DNA of 64,000 nt from Dactylis glomerata (GCA_007115705.1 QXEO01000464.1:4889559-4953558), one strand, 5' to 3'. Positions 20,820 to 33,317 are shown, counted from the stretch's first letter. Notes: a model not told the origin generated them from the letters alone. Program-made: numbers and translations.

Positions 20820-22324
20820 CCTATCTTCCTATCTGTTCTCCCGTGTCGCTCCCGCGGGCGGCCGGGAGAAAAACCCTAGCCGCCGCCGGTTCCACCCACC
20901 CTCCCTCCATTCTCCCCCCTCGCCGCCGCCAGAGGGCGCGACCGGGCGAAGCCTGGCCGGCATCGGCGGCGGGGATCCGCCACCCCTCGCTGCGATTGAT
21001 CCTGGCGCGGGCCGGCATCACCGCCTGGGGCACTCCGAGGCGCAGGCCGGAGTGGCGTTGCCTCCCCAATCGTGGCGACACGGGAGGGATCGGCGGCGTG
21101 GTGGGATGCACGACGGTGGTGCGTGCCCGACCTTCTGGGAGGGCGGCGAGGGCCGAGATCGGCTTAGTCGCATTCACGGCGGACATGGAGGCCCTGCTGG
21201 GCATGGATGGTGACGTCTCAGTGGCGACCAGGATCGCGGTGCGGGACGGCGCGGCCTCGCCGGCGTGGCTCCGCCGGCATCCAGCCGGGCGTGCCCGATC
21301 TAGGTCTCGTGCTGGTTCTTTTGGGCCACGCGGGCCGGATCTGGGTCATGCGGGCATGGCTGCTGCTGGCTTCACCCCATTCTTTGGGTCATGGTTGCGC
21401 GGTGATGATGGGGATTGCCCATCTGGTCCGTGTGCCTACTGATCCCTTCCACGGTGGTGGTCGCTGAACACCTTTGTCGTTGTTGGGCAGCGGATGACGG
21501 CGTGGGGGCCTGCTCGTCCGTTTTTAAGAATAAAGGTGGCAGTCCTAGGATCCCTCTCAAGTCGAGACAAAGATCTATCTGATGCTTGTCTTCATTGATC
21601 TGGCCGGAGTGTCGGGTTCTGGAAGGCTCTGCCGGTGTATCCCATTGGGCGACTCATGCCTGGCGATTATCGGAAAGATGGGATTCGGTCGCGCGCAACC
21701 ATGTTTTTTGCTGACCGTTTGGTTTCAGAGGGAACGTTGCGAAGCTCTGCAGTCTGTTACCATCGTGGGACATTCAGCCCCTTGATGAAGTCAGTCGCGG
21801 AGAATGGCATTGAAGCCGAGATCTGAAGACTAGTGATGGTGGTTCGAGTCATGATGGCGATGAGGTTTTGGCTTGGTGATTTGTGACTTGGAGCAGCGGC
21901 ATTGGATTGAGGGAGCGACAACACAGGAGAAGTTCATTGTCTAATCTTGCAGGGTGAAAACCCAAGGTTTGGCCTTAATTGGTTGTGCCTGACAATGACC
22001 TTGTTGAAGGCATTGTTTTTGTGAGCATGGACTTTCTCCTGGGTGAAAACCTATGATCTATGATCAGGGCGATGACGGCGCTTGTGCACCGTTACCTTCT
22101 TGGAGGCGTCGCTTTTGGAGAAGATGGATTTCGGGTGCTGTCATGGTGGTGTTTGGTCCGCTGATACAAGGATTAGATCACTGTAGCGGGACTTTTTTTA
22201 TGTAATTCTTCTTTCTTTTTTTGGCTGTGTGCATCCGTACTGCCGCTAGGGCACTACGTTGTTGCAGAGGCTGGATGTAATTGGTATCGTCTTGATATTA
22301 ATATATATTCTTTATCTAAAAAAA
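20820..22324 (+). mobile_element. Poly(A)-ending retroposon of about 1.5 kb, LINE-related
   Basis: The insertion is bracketed by near-identical 13-bp repeats ataaactactacc (20807-20819) and ataagctactacc (22325-22337) and ends in a short A-run (ctaaaaaaa). The 5' part is very GC-rich (aaaccctagccgccgccgg). The 3' part, with ggctgtgtgcatccgt and gatgtaattggtatcgtcttgatattaatatat, resembles grass LINE-type 3' tails as I remember them. The only long frame (20843-21442) is low-complexity Arg/Ala/Gly-rich and not a known LINE protein, so it looks non-autonomous. Confidence 0.6.
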
Positions 22325-22337
22325 TAAGCTACTACCA

Positions 22338-24132
22338 GAATATACATATTTGTTGCGTCAGCTAACTAAAAAAATGTAGTGAGAAAATTAAAGTAATGTT
22401 ATAAAAAGTGGTTAAACAACATTTTTGCTGCAAACAGATTTACAACAAAAATGACCAATAGTTTTAACAATAAATTACACACGATTACAACAAAATATAC
22501 TGACAATAGAAAAGTGGATAAGCAACATAATTTTGCTACAAATTCATTAGCAACAAATATCACCATCTATCTCAATAAAAATATAAACTATTACAACAAA
22601 ATATATTTTAGAATCACTTCTGCAACATTGAAAAATTCAAGAAAACAAAACTTGTAGAGAACACCGAGAAAAAAGTGCAATATATCTCATCTGCTTTCAC
22701 AACAAAACTTATATTCCCTCTATCCCAAAAAGTTGAGTCACTTATTTTTGGGGAAAAAAGATTAAGTTTGTTACAAATTTAATGCACGTGTGTAACATCA
22801 AAAAAATTGTGAAAAAAACTTAGTTGTAACGCCCAATCACTAATCGCATTATCATGGTAAAAATAAATAAAAAGTGAACTACTACATGGACGTAACATAC
22901 ACTATGAGCTGATAATGTTAGTCTGTTGTTTTATACTCCCAACCGGTAGTGTAAAATATACATGATGTGACCTTAAAAAAGAAATACTCTACGCTATCTC
23001 CTAGGCTGTAGGTGAATAACTTATGTAAAAGTACATGCAAAGGAGCAGTGTGCAGGCAGCGACCTAGCAGCACACGGGCATGTGTGTGACAGAAAAAGCA
23101 GAAAAGAAGAGGAAGGAGGTGAGCGTAGGGTGGGGCCAGCCTGGGAATAAGAAGGCCGCGCGCGCTAACCGGGTACGACCGATCTTTTCCTCCGATCGGT
23201 CGGCTGATTACAATCATTTCCCAAAAAAAGATAGGGTGCATACTTCCAGCGACAATAGAATGCTTACTCGGGAGATCCTAGAGTAGATGCACTTTCAGTC
23301 TATAACGGTTTATTTGAGAATTTGGTAGGACCACTTGTATACACCATGTCATACAGAGCAAATTGTGGTGATCGTCATGAATAATCAAATTTATATATGC
23401 ACAAGTATTAGAACTCAAATTGTTTATGATATGCAGGAACAAGTGTAGAGCATTAACATGTTTTCACCCAGTGTACTTGTAAGTCACAGTTAACCACACA
23501 CAAAATAAACATATTTGTAGTTTAATTTGTTCTCTAGAAGTTTCTGTAAGTTTTCCTACCTGCTCATACACTACAAGCCTATATTAAAACTTTTGTTTGC
23601 TCGGATGCTTTGGAAACTCCACCAGTATATCTAAGAATATTGAAACAGATAATAGCCTTGAGATAAAAAATTACATATACTCTATTAAGTGTAAAATTAT
23701 GAGCTCAAAAAGATGTGTTTCCGTTATTTCCTGTTTTCACATTTAAGGTATTTTAGTATATTTTTAACGGGATGTCTCAAGAATGAAAGGAAGCTAATGT
23801 AAATTTTATCACAAAGTATGTTTAAATTTAGCAGAAGTTATATATTCTTCCAAAGATTGCAAATTTATAACCAAAAACATAATAATGTTTAGCGTCATTG
23901 TTGTGGTTATTGATGGTACTTGAGTATCTATATAATTATGTATTTTTTAATACCACATTATAATAGAAAATTTTATAAAAAGTATAAAAGTTTACTATAA
24001 CTATATTTACTATTATTCTCAGTTGGTTAAGAGCACTTACTTGGAACGACAAGCGGAAATAAGCCGATTGGGTGGCAGGGACAAGATACAGCCGCATGAT
24101 AAGGTCACTCGCCAATGGGAGGTGAAAGAGCA
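22338..24132. other. AT-rich unassigned sequence left of element G
   Basis: The first part reiterates the words caacaaaa and gcaacaaa (22420-22700). Around 22713 there is a Stowaway-like terminus (ccctctatcccaaaaa) without a visible partner. The rest shows no gene; it ends at the LTR of G. Confidence 0.3.
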
Positions 24133-24840
24133 TGTGCCCCCATGTGTGGTTTTGGTAATTAATGACAATCCCTATGGACTAACGTTTGCATTAAGTTATA
24201 TTTATAGGACTTGTCCGTAGATAATGCTTGAGCCATATGTTGGTTTCAAGGGTGTAAGAAGATGAAGATAAAGAAGATTATTCAATGACCAAGGTGTTAT
24301 TCAAGAAGTGATCCGAAGATTGGTCTAAGGGAGTTGAGCCTATAGAGTGTGTCTTGAGGAATAATATGGAGTGAACTCTCATATGCATTCTCAAGACATC
24401 ATCATTATGAAGGAAGAAGATGAAGTGCAATGTTGATCAAGTTGAAGCACAAGTTCAAGATAGGAATATAGAAGATATCATTTGCTTGAAGCTCGGTGTC
24501 CATTTGGTGGTAATAGACATGTGAATATATTTATACTAGTGTCTCTCCCATAGTGAAGTATGGTGGAGCAATCCGCAAGACTTCACCGAGCAAGCGCAAT
24601 CAAGAAAAGTAGTCCATCTTGAGAAGATCAAGATCGTCACCATCTAGCTCAAGTGGAATGCTCAAGGCAAAGGTATGATATTGATAGGGTTTCTTTCTTA
24701 CCGGTCTCATAGTGTTTGGGAGACCGGGTTTTAGGATCGATAGCCGTACTATCAAGAGGGGCTCTCGAGTGAGTAACTTAATTGTATCGTTCAGAGAGAG
24801 CTCAAATCTTTGCATACTTGGCATTATCTTTCTTGGTTCT
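24133..24840 (+). repeat. Element G 5' LTR, left segment
   Basis: It begins TGTGCCCCCATGTG and is interrupted after the target gttct (24836-24840). No terminal partner is visible in the window. Confidence 0.8.
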
Positions 24841-26474
24841 TGATGCGTGGTGAATGACCAGCCCGTTGGGAACCCCAAGAGGAAGGTGTGATGAGTATAG
24901 CAGCTGGTTTTCCCTCAGTTATGAAACCAAGGTTTATCATTCTTGGAGAGGAGAGACAAACGACTGAAGGTGATGCTTGCTAGTTTGCGACAGCTTCGGA
25001 CAATTTATATATGGCGCCTCGTCCACGCTTTGCTTGCTAGCTGCAACGCGGAACCTGCACACACACAACCAAGTACTTTGCTCCCAACTTGCGATGAGGT
25101 TGTCAATCTCACCGGTTTGCTTGAAACAAAGGTTATGAGTGTATCGAGTGAAAAACAGTAAAAGTATGCGAGTAAAGTAAACAGTGCGAGTAAAGTAAAC
25201 AGCTGATAGCAATATGATAGAAATAGGACCGGGATCCACAGTTCACTAGTGGTGTCTCTCCATAGATAAATAACACATGCTGGGTAAACAAATTACAGTT
25301 GGGCAATTGATAGAATAAAGATAAACGTGATATGTCAAGAAGATCACTATGAGATTTACTCTGGGCATTACAACAAAATACATAGACCGCCATCCAACTG
25401 CATCTATGACTAATAATCCACTCCCGGGGATATCAATCCGAACACCCCATGAGTATTAAGTTGCGAACAACAGATAATTGCATTAAGCAAAGTGTGTAAT
25501 GTAAACAAAGCATATGCCCTTGAGCATATGAATGTTGTTTTCTCCCTAGTAGCAACAGCACATCTACAACCTTAGAGATTTCTGTCACTCCCCCAGGTTA
25601 AATAGAGGCATGAACCCACTATCGAGCATAAATACCCCCTCTTGAAGTCACTAGCAACTACTCGGCCAAGATAGCTACTAACAACGGAGAGCATGCAAGA
25701 TCATAAACAACATAGAGATAACAAAAGATAATATTCAGTACAGCAACTTAATCATAAACACCAATATTCATCGGATCTCAACAAACCAAACATGTAGAAT
25801 TACATAACGGTGATCTCAATCATGTAGGGCAGCTCATGAGATCTAAACATGAAGCACATGGTGGACAAGACAACCATCAAGCTACTGCTATGGACCCATA
25901 GTCCAAGGTAGACTACTCACTCATCGCTCCGGAGGCAAGTATGGCGATGAAGAAGACCTCCGGTGGCGATTCCCCTCTCCGGCAGGGTGCCGGGAAGAGC
26001 TTCTGGACCCTCCCGATCTTCGGGTCGACGGCGGCGGCGGATCGCGATGTGTTCTGGAAAACTGATCGGGTACTTAGGTTTTTTTCGTCGGGGGGTCTTT
26101 ATAGGCGAAGGGGCAATGTCAGAGGAGGAGCCAGGCGCCCTCACGCGGGGCTCGCGCGGCCAGGGGCCTGGCCGCGCCACCCCTGCGTGTGGGGCCCTGG
26201 TGGCCCCCCTCCTACTCTCCTTCGGATCTCTAGAAGCTTCCGGGTAAAATAAGACTTCAGGAACTTGTTTCGTCCAATTCCGAGAATATTTCCTGTGTAT
26301 CACTTCTGAAACACAAAAATAGCAGAAAACAGGGAACTGGCACTATGGCAACTCGTTAATAGGTTAGTTCCGGAAAATGCATAAAAGTGCCACGAAGTGT
26401 AACGAAACAATAGGCAAATGGTGTAAAAACAAGCATGGAGCATCAAAAATTATAGATACGTTGGAGACGTATCA
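24841..26474 (-). repeat. Element B 3' LTR (1,634 bp)
   Basis: Bounded by TGATGCGTGG and GACGTATCA on the + strand and adjoining the PPT on its right. Closely similar to 30546-32181. Confidence 0.93.
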
Positions 26475-29375
26475 AGCATCCCCAAGCTTAACTCCTGCTC
26501 GTCCTCGAGTAAGTAAGTGATAACAAAAGAATAATTTTTGAGGTGACATGCACCTACACAATCTTGATCATATATGTAAGCATTTGTGAGCTGGGATCAT
26601 AAGAACTTAAAACATGGGCATGAAGATATAATCTTGACAATAAGAACTTAGCAACCATGTTGTAAACATGCAAATGAACACAAACAAAAGATCATGAAAA
26701 TGAAACAATGAAAGTCAAACGTGTGTTCAAATCATAAGGAAAAACATACAAATGGTTTTTAGCTTGTCCTTCAAAGAGAGCAAAACATAAATGCATAGGA
26801 CACCTTCAAGTTTAAGAGGGCGACTAGATACAAATAATTTGAGAACAAGTGAAACCAACAATATGAATCAATCAATGAACTTTGGGACAATGCATATCAC
26901 ACTAAGATTGAAAACTATGCTCTCCTAATGGTGCATAAAGATAGAAGGTGGTGACTCAACATAAAAGTAAAAGAAAGGCCCTTCGCAGAGGGAAGCAGTG
27001 ATTGCAAGTTTTATAACCTTCAAAAATTATGGTACTTACCGGCTTTGAGCTCTCATTGCCCCCATCATAAGCATCTTGAATGGTTAAAGTTAATGCGAGA
27101 ACAATTATGATGCATATGCTTGACAAATCATAAGCTGAAAACCTCGTGTCCCGTGAATACGAGTACCTAAACCTCATGCTACTTTACTTAGAGTCCCAAG
27201 CAAGGCTCTTGTCATTGTAAGTATATATGTATCATTGAGAACCGCCAATGGGGTACCTCCGTGCCCGATGACATGGAACAAGCCCACACCAAAATGACAG
27301 GACAAGCAGCCAATGAACACCTCGACATCTCTTTTATTTGCCTTTTGTTTAGCTTTTTATTGTGAGATGCGTCGTCGAATGTTCACCATGGGTATGCTGC
27401 AAATTTCCACCATGAATTATGCATGGCTTAGATTGGCGGCCCAGCGTTTCCCTAACACATATACAAACTCCATGATCCCCACAAGATTCCCAATTCATTT
27501 CACACCGCGGGCATCCATAAACAAAAGATCACGATATCAACTCAAATAAGAAGTGCAATGTTGAAAGCTTGCCCCATGACAGCATGGCTGGGCTAGAATC
27601 CAACTTACAACTTGCAAGCATAACAACTCAACTTAAGAGACCACAATGTCAAATTTTTAAGAACAGGAAAAAGTAAAGTGTGCCTTCCGGTTCGTGAGAG
27701 CTTTACTGACCGAATTTCGCATAACACTGGTAAGAGTTTAATTTGAAGAGAAAATAAAAGCAAGTCAAATTTACTTGGAATAGCAAATTGCTAGTAGGTA
27801 TGTATGGTGGACACTTTGGAAAACTTTGCCTTTTAGGAGTTGGATGCACGAGTAGAGCTCATACTCAGTACAAGGCGAGGGCTAGCAAAAGACTAGGAGC
27901 GACCAACTAAGAGAGCAATCATGGCCATAATCATGCAAGGCGACAAAGCGACATTAAAAGAAGCATAAGATGGCATAAAAAGTCAAAAACTAAATGATCA
28001 TAGAGGCTATTGGCGACTTTGTAAGAGTCTAACATGTGTGAGCATGCGCCAAGTCAACCCAAATAAAGCATCAAGGAGAAAACCAAAATAATGCTTCCAT
28101 ACAATAAAAACAACGCATGATTTTTTTCAAAGGCTCATTAAGCAATCTCAGTTATTTGAGACAAGTCATGCTACAGCAAAACCACTAAGCATACTATCAA
28201 AAATACATCAAGCATGACATGAAAAATCCTAGCCACACTCTACACAAGCTCCTTCTTGTACCACTATTTTGCACAAAGCTTTTTCTCTTTTCCAACACCA
28301 TTTGAAATTTTTATAGATACCTCTTTTGATGAAAACCAATAAAGATCAGAGGCAAAAATACACCTTGATGAAAAGATATGACAAGGTCTGAACGCAAATC
28401 AAGGCGAAAAAGAAAACCAAAAGCAGTAGCAGAAAAAGAAGAACACCCGGTGAAATTATAAGAATGAAAAACGGAGTGTTCTTGGCAAATGAAAAGCAAG
28501 GCAACTTCTCCAAAAGAAATTTGTTGGGGTCCAACCATTTATTGCAGCAAACAAACAAACTAAACCATCTAAGAAAACTAAAACAACTGACGCTCCAAGA
28601 AAAACACATAGTGCATGAAGCAATAAAAATATAGTGTCTTGAAAGGTGACCTGATTTTTGCCGATGAAAAAGGGGTGCCTCGGGGGCATCCCCAAGCTTT
28701 GACGCTTGTACTTCTTGGATATTTCTTGGGGTGATGCATGGGCATCCCCAAGCTTGAGCTTTTGTCCATTCTTCAACTCATCTCATCATTCTCCAATCCC
28801 TACACTTGAAAACTTCCTTCATACAAAACTAAACACAAATCTATTAGCAACATTAGTGTAAGCATAACATACAATCAACCTCTTTTTGCTTCAGGTTTAA
28901 ACTCAAAACCACCACATATATAGTAAGTACTACTGTAGCAACCTCCCCAAAAGTTCCGTGATCAAAAGAACTCAAAAGAAAGCGATAAAGTGGCAAACAC
29001 AAATATTGGCAGAAATCTGTCAAAACTGAACAGCTGACAAAGGTCGAATTTTTGAGGGATTTTCTGTTGCTCAAATCAAAAAGTGTTCAACTAACTAAAG
29101 TTTGGATATAACCTGGGGCATATGCACAAGAAATCGCAGGTCCAAAACATAAACAGAGAATTTATACGAATTTTTACGGTGCAGCACTGAAAACAGTTTC
29201 AGGACAGCAACATCCCCAAATCTTTACCTCACTCAAATTAGAGGCTTCTCTTGGCACAAAAACGAAATAAACAAGATAAGGAGTGGTCATTACAGTAGTA
29301 ATGACTTCCAAGACTCAAATAAAAGAAAAAGTACTAAAAAGAAAACATTGGGTTATCTCCCAAGAATGCTTTTCT
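26475..29375 (-). other. Element B 3' non-coding region
   Basis: About 2.9 kb matching C 39560-42490 and parts of A. It holds the small hydrophobic frame (28456-28776) and a 73-codon frame with its ATG (26956-27177). PPT-like words aagcttggggatgc recur inside it near 28689-28753. Confidence 0.7.
26956..27177 (-). other. 73-codon ORF shared by B and C
   Basis: Begins with ATG and encodes a peptide with a hydrophobic stretch (CIIIVLALTLTI). The C copy (41788-42009) differs at only a few residues; the A copy near 12313 is frameshifted near its end. Neighbouring non-coding DNA is equally conserved, so the coding status is doubtful. Confidence 0.2.
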
Positions 29376-30344
29376 TTAACGCCTTTGAGCTAGGCTCAGT
29401 AATTTGAGAAGATGCTCACATAAGAAATATGAATGGAAGCCAAAAAGAGCATCAAGGAGCAAATATAAAACACATTTAAGTCTAACCCATTTCCTATGAA
29501 TAGTAATCTTGTAAGAAAATAAATCAATGAAGCACATAGTCACAAGTATGGGTAGATAAAACAAGAGCAACTTCGGAACTTCCAATGTAAAGAGAGGCGT
29601 TTTAGTAACATGAGAATACCAACAACCATATTTTCCTCTCTCATAATAATTTTCAGTAGCATCATGAACAAACTCAACAATATAAATATCACACTCACCC
29701 TCCTTTGTTAAGCATGGAGGGCGATCAAATAAGGTATTAGTTAAAGAGTTACTCTTATTGGGAGGTAGACATGGGTAACTCCATTCTTCCTCCTCTTGAT
29801 CATCACTCTCCTCCTCTTTTTTGTCTAATGAGCTTTCAATTTCTTCTTCCATAGGCTCCTTCAAGGCATTAGTCTCTTCCGTTGGAAAGCATCTATTAAG
29901 ATATTTAAGAATATAGCCATTTCCTTCCTTGTAATTATCAAAGCAAAATGTGAGTATATCATAAACCTCATATTTATAAGGTGCATCATCAGTATTTTCA
30001 AGCAAATAAGCAAGTTCGAATGCACCCTTCCAAGCAATAAATTCTTCAATTTGTTCCAGATCATAAAAGTCATAATTTCCATTAATATAAGAAGATATGG
30101 TAACATCATCATTATACTCACATTGAAAAGGGAGGTGTTTATACCTCCTACAGCAACAAGATCTATCAAAGCAATAAGTAACATTATAAGTAGAGCACAC
30201 ATTTCTAGCAATGATATACAATCTATTGATTTGTTCCCATAAGTGTTTCCCTTTTTGTGACAAGCGGTGTTCCTCATAATAATTTTGTTGCTCTTCCGTG
30301 AACCCACCTTGCCAAAAAGATTTAGTTTCAAAGAAACCAACCAT
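29376..30344 (-). CDS. Element B ORF: acidic protein with C-terminal membrane segments, function unknown
   Basis: The start is the ATG at 30344, about 170 bp after the primer site; the frame stays open upstream through the primer site but has no better start. It encodes 322 residues. The N-terminal half is rich in Tyr, Cys and acidic residues, including a cluster CFDRSCCCRR. A very acidic tract (SSLDKKEEESDDQEEEEW) follows. Then comes HDATENYYERGKYGCWYSHVTKTPLF, quoted in two parts: HDATENYYERGKY and CWYSHVTKTPLF. Two hydrophobic segments (LLLFYLPILVTMCFIDLF and VLYLLLDALFGFHSYFL) close it. It sits where gag should be. I recall similar ORFs in Triticeae Athila-type elements but no assigned function; an ATHILA ORF-1-type or envelope-like origin is possible. 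Confidence 0.65.
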   Translation of the reverse strand: MVGFFETKSFWQGGFTEEQQNYYEEHRLSQKGKHLWEQINRLYIIARNVCSTYNVTYCFDRSCCCRRYKHLPFQCEYNDDVTISSYINGNYDFYDLEQIEEFIAWKGAFELAYLLENTDDAPYKYEVYDILTFCFDNYKEGNGYILKYLNRCFPTEETNALKEPMEEEIESSLDKKEEESDDQEEEEWSYPCLPPNKSNSLTNTLFDRPPCLTKEGECDIYIVEFVHDATENYYERGKYGCWYSHVTKTPLFTLEVPKLLLFYLPILVTMCFIDLFSYKITIHRKWVRLKCVLYLLLDALFGFHSYFLCEHLLKLLSLAQRR

Positions 30345-30516
30345 TGATAGAAAGCATGATAAAGCAAGACAAGTAAAAACAACTACCAAGGATTCGAATT
30401 TTTTTGGGTTTTTGATATAAAACGATGCAGGTAAAATAAATAAAGTAAAGCAAAACAATAAAACAAAGTAAAGGATGTGTGTGCGAAAACTCCCCTCGCA
30501 GAAGTCTTCTACTTCC

Positions 30517-30534
30517 TCCCCGGCAACGGCGCCA
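30517..30534 (-). other. Primer binding site of element B (tRNA-Asp)
   Basis: The - strand reads tggcgccgttgccgggga, complementary to the 3' end of plant tRNA-Asp. It is 11 bp inside the 5' LTR border. Confidence 0.88.
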
Positions 30535-30545
30535 GAAAAATAGCT

Positions 30546-32181
30546 TGATGTGTGGTGAATGACCAGCCCGTTGGGAACCCCAAGAGGAAGGTGTGATGAG
30601 TATAGCAGCTGGTTTTCCCTCAATTATGAAACCAAGGTTTATCGTTCTTGGAGAGGAGAGACAAACGACTGAAGGTGATGCTTGCTAGTTTGCGATAGCT
30701 TCAGACAATTTATATATGGCGCCTCGTCCACGCTTTGCTTGCTAGCTGCAACGCGGAACCTGCACACACACACAACCAAGTACTTTCCTCCCAACTTGCG
30801 ATGAGGTTGTCAATCTCACCGGTTTTCTTGAAACAAAGGTTATGAGTGTATCGAGTGGAAAACAGTAAAAGTATGCGAGTAAAGTAAACAGTGCGAGTAA
30901 AGTAAATAGGTGATAGCAATATGATGGAAATAGGACCAGGATCCACAGTTCACTAGTGGTGTCTCTCCATAGATAAATAACACATGCTGGGTAAACAAAT
31001 TACAGTTGGGCAATTGATAGAATAAAGATAAACGTGATATGTCAAGAAGATCACTATGAGATTTACTCTGGGCATTACAACAAAATACATAGACCGCCAT
31101 CCAACTGTATCTATGACTAATAATCCACTCCCGGGGATATCAATCCGAATACCCCATGAGTATTAAGTTGCGAACAACAGATAATTGCATTAAGCAAAGT
31201 GTGTAATGTAAATAAAGCATATGCCCTTGAGCATATGAATGTTGTTTTCTCCCTAGTAGCAACAACACATCTACAACCTTAGAGGTTTCTGTCACTCCCC
31301 CAGGTTAAATAGAGGCATGAACCCACTATCGAGCATAAATACCCCCTCTTAGAGTCACTAGCAACTACTCGGCCAAGATAGCTACTAACAACGGAGAGCA
31401 TGCAAGATCATAAACAACATAGAGATAACAAAAGATGATATTGAGTACAGCAACTTAATCATAAACACCAATATTCATCGGATCCCAACAAACCAAACAT
31501 GTAGAATTACATAACGGTGATCTCAATCATGTAGGGCAGCTCATGAGATCTAAACATGAAGCACATGGTGGAGAAGACAACCATCTAGCTACTGCTATGG
31601 ACCCATAGTCCAAGGTAGACTACTCACTTATCGCTCCGAAGGCAAGCATGGCGATGAAGAAGACCTCCGGTGGCGATTCCCCTCTCCAGCAGGGTGCCGG
31701 GAAGAGCTTCTAGACCCTCCCGATCTTCGGGTCGACGGCGGCGGCGGATCGCGATGTGTTCTGGAAAACTGATCGGGTACTTAGGTTTTTTCTGTCGGGG
31801 GGTCTTTATAGGCGAAGGGGCGATGTTAGAGGAGGAGCCAGGCGCCCTCAAGCGGGGCTCGTGCGGCCAGGGGCCTGGCCGCGCCACTCCTGCGTGTGGG
31901 GCCCTGGTGGCCCCCCTCCTACTCTCCTTCGGATCTCTGGAAGCTTCCGGGTAAAATAAGACTTCAGGAACTTGTGTCATCCAATTCTGAGAATATTTCC
32001 TGTGTATCACTTCTGAAACACAAAAACAGCAGAAAACAGGGAACTTGCACTGTGGCAACTCGTTAATAGGTTAGTTTCGGAAAATGCATAAAAGTGCCAC
32101 GAAGTGTAACGAAACAATAGGCAAATGGTGTAAAAACAAGCATGGAGCATCAAAAATTATAGATATGTTGGAGACATATCA
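30546..32181 (-). repeat. Element B 5' LTR (1,636 bp)
   Basis: Bounded by TGATGTGTGG and GACATATCA on the + strand, followed by the TSD gttct. The TATA box is at 31804-31810 on the - strand (tataaag). Confidence 0.93.
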
Positions 32182-32700
32182 GTTCTTATTTGGCTTTTAT
32201 CCATGTGAGGTTCTAGAGCTTGTGGTTATTTCCATGACAAGCTCTAGCTCATCAAAACGGATTCCGTATGGAACTCTTATTGCATTTTTGGTGTTTGGAG
32301 GTTTTACCAGTTCTTCTTTATAGCTAAGTCAAAACTTTTATCATTTGGTTTCATCCTCCTTTATTGGACTATGATGTTTCTATGGATGAAGTTGTAGAGC
32401 TCGTTGTGGTGATTCAAACGAGCCCAAGATCATCAAAAACGGAGTCCGGATGCAAAAGTTACAGCCGATTTCGTACCGATGTTTTCCACCGGGCCAGAAA
32501 TTCCGCCCCCGAGACCGGAATTTCCAGGGCCGGAAATTCCATAATTTCTGCCCCTGTGAAATTCTGCTAAGTCTTTTGTGGTGCAACCCTCTATAAGGGG
32601 GGCAGAAATTTTGGGCAGAAATTTATTAGGGGGGCGGAAATTCCGCCCCCGAGGCTGGAATTTCTGGGTTAAAATTCCTGTAACGGTCAGATTTCGTGCG

Positions 32701-32718
32701 GGGGCTATATAAAGCCCC
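32701..32718 (+). promoter_or_regulatory. TATA box inside an inverted repeat, element G LTR
   Basis: GGGGCT and AGCCCC arms flank the TATA core. An odd-centred 21-bp palindrome (arms GGGGGCGGAA and TTCCGCCCCC, 32630-32650) lies about 55 bp upstream. Confidence 0.65.
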
Positions 32719-33125
32719 TTCTTTCTCATTTGGAGGTTAGCTCTTCCATTTTCTCTCTCCTCCATTGTTGATCTTGAAGAGCTTGCCCTTCCTCCCCATC
32801 CATCCCATGATTCTTGCATCTTTTTGAGGGAAAAGAGAGAGGAGATCTAGATCTACATTTCCACCAATCATTATCTCCTCTATGTGAGGGGAACCTATTG
32901 GATCTAGATCTTGGAGTTCTTTATGGATTTCCTTCTTGTTCTTCCTCTCATATCCCTCCATAGCATTTATTGCTTTGGTAGGATTTGGGAGAGAAGGATT
33001 TGAGCACTTCGTGTGTTCTTGCCATTGCATTTGGTGCATCGGTTTGAGATCTCCTCGGAGATTCGGTAGTGAAAGTTCGTTGAGATTTTTACTCTTGGGT
33101 TCTTGGAACCCTAGACGGCTTAGTG

Positions 33126-33317
33126 GATTTCTTGGGGACCTCCAATTTAGTTGTGGAGATCTTCCCAAGCTTTGTGGTGCCTCTGTGGCGATTTCTTGGG
33201 GACCTCCAATTAAGTTGTGGTGATCTTCCCAAGCTTTGTGGTGCCTCAGTGGTGATTTCTTGGGAGCCTCCAATTGAGTTGTGGAGATTGCCCCAAGCTT
33301 TGTACGGGTTCGGTGAC
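33126..33317 (+). repeat. 64-bp tandem repeat, three copies, in the G LTR
   Basis: Units starting gatttcttggg at 33126, 33190 and 33254, exactly 64 bp apart, with internal ccaagctttgt words. The copies have diverged at several positions. Confidence 0.85.

Larger units (their letters stand above)
24841..32181 (-). mobile_element. Element B: non-autonomous Athila-like retrotransposon with a membrane-type ORF
   Basis: Complete 7,341-bp element, TSD gttct at 24836-24840 and 32182-32186, inserted in the LTR of G. LTRs are 24841-26474 (3') and 30546-32181 (5'). The primer site is 30517-30534 and the PPT 26475-26489. LTR, leader and 3' region match C, but the single ORF is different. No gag-pol is present. 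Confidence 0.94.

Noticed and set aside
20843..21442. 199-codon Arg/Ala-rich frame in the retroposon
   Set aside because: Low-complexity GC-driven frame with comparable frames on other strands; not a LINE Gag or endonuclease.
22713..22830. Stowaway-like terminus
   Set aside because: Only one end resembles the terminal repeat; no partner or TA duplication found.
24000..24132. Possible tRNA-derived SINE head (gttggttaagagcac)
   Set aside because: Only a short A-box-like word; no B box, cloverleaf or tail could be found before the LTR of G.
27313..27549. 78-codon antisense frame identical in B (27313-27549) and C (41416-41652)
   Set aside because: The DNA around it is equally conserved because B and C are recent relatives, so identity is not evidence of coding.
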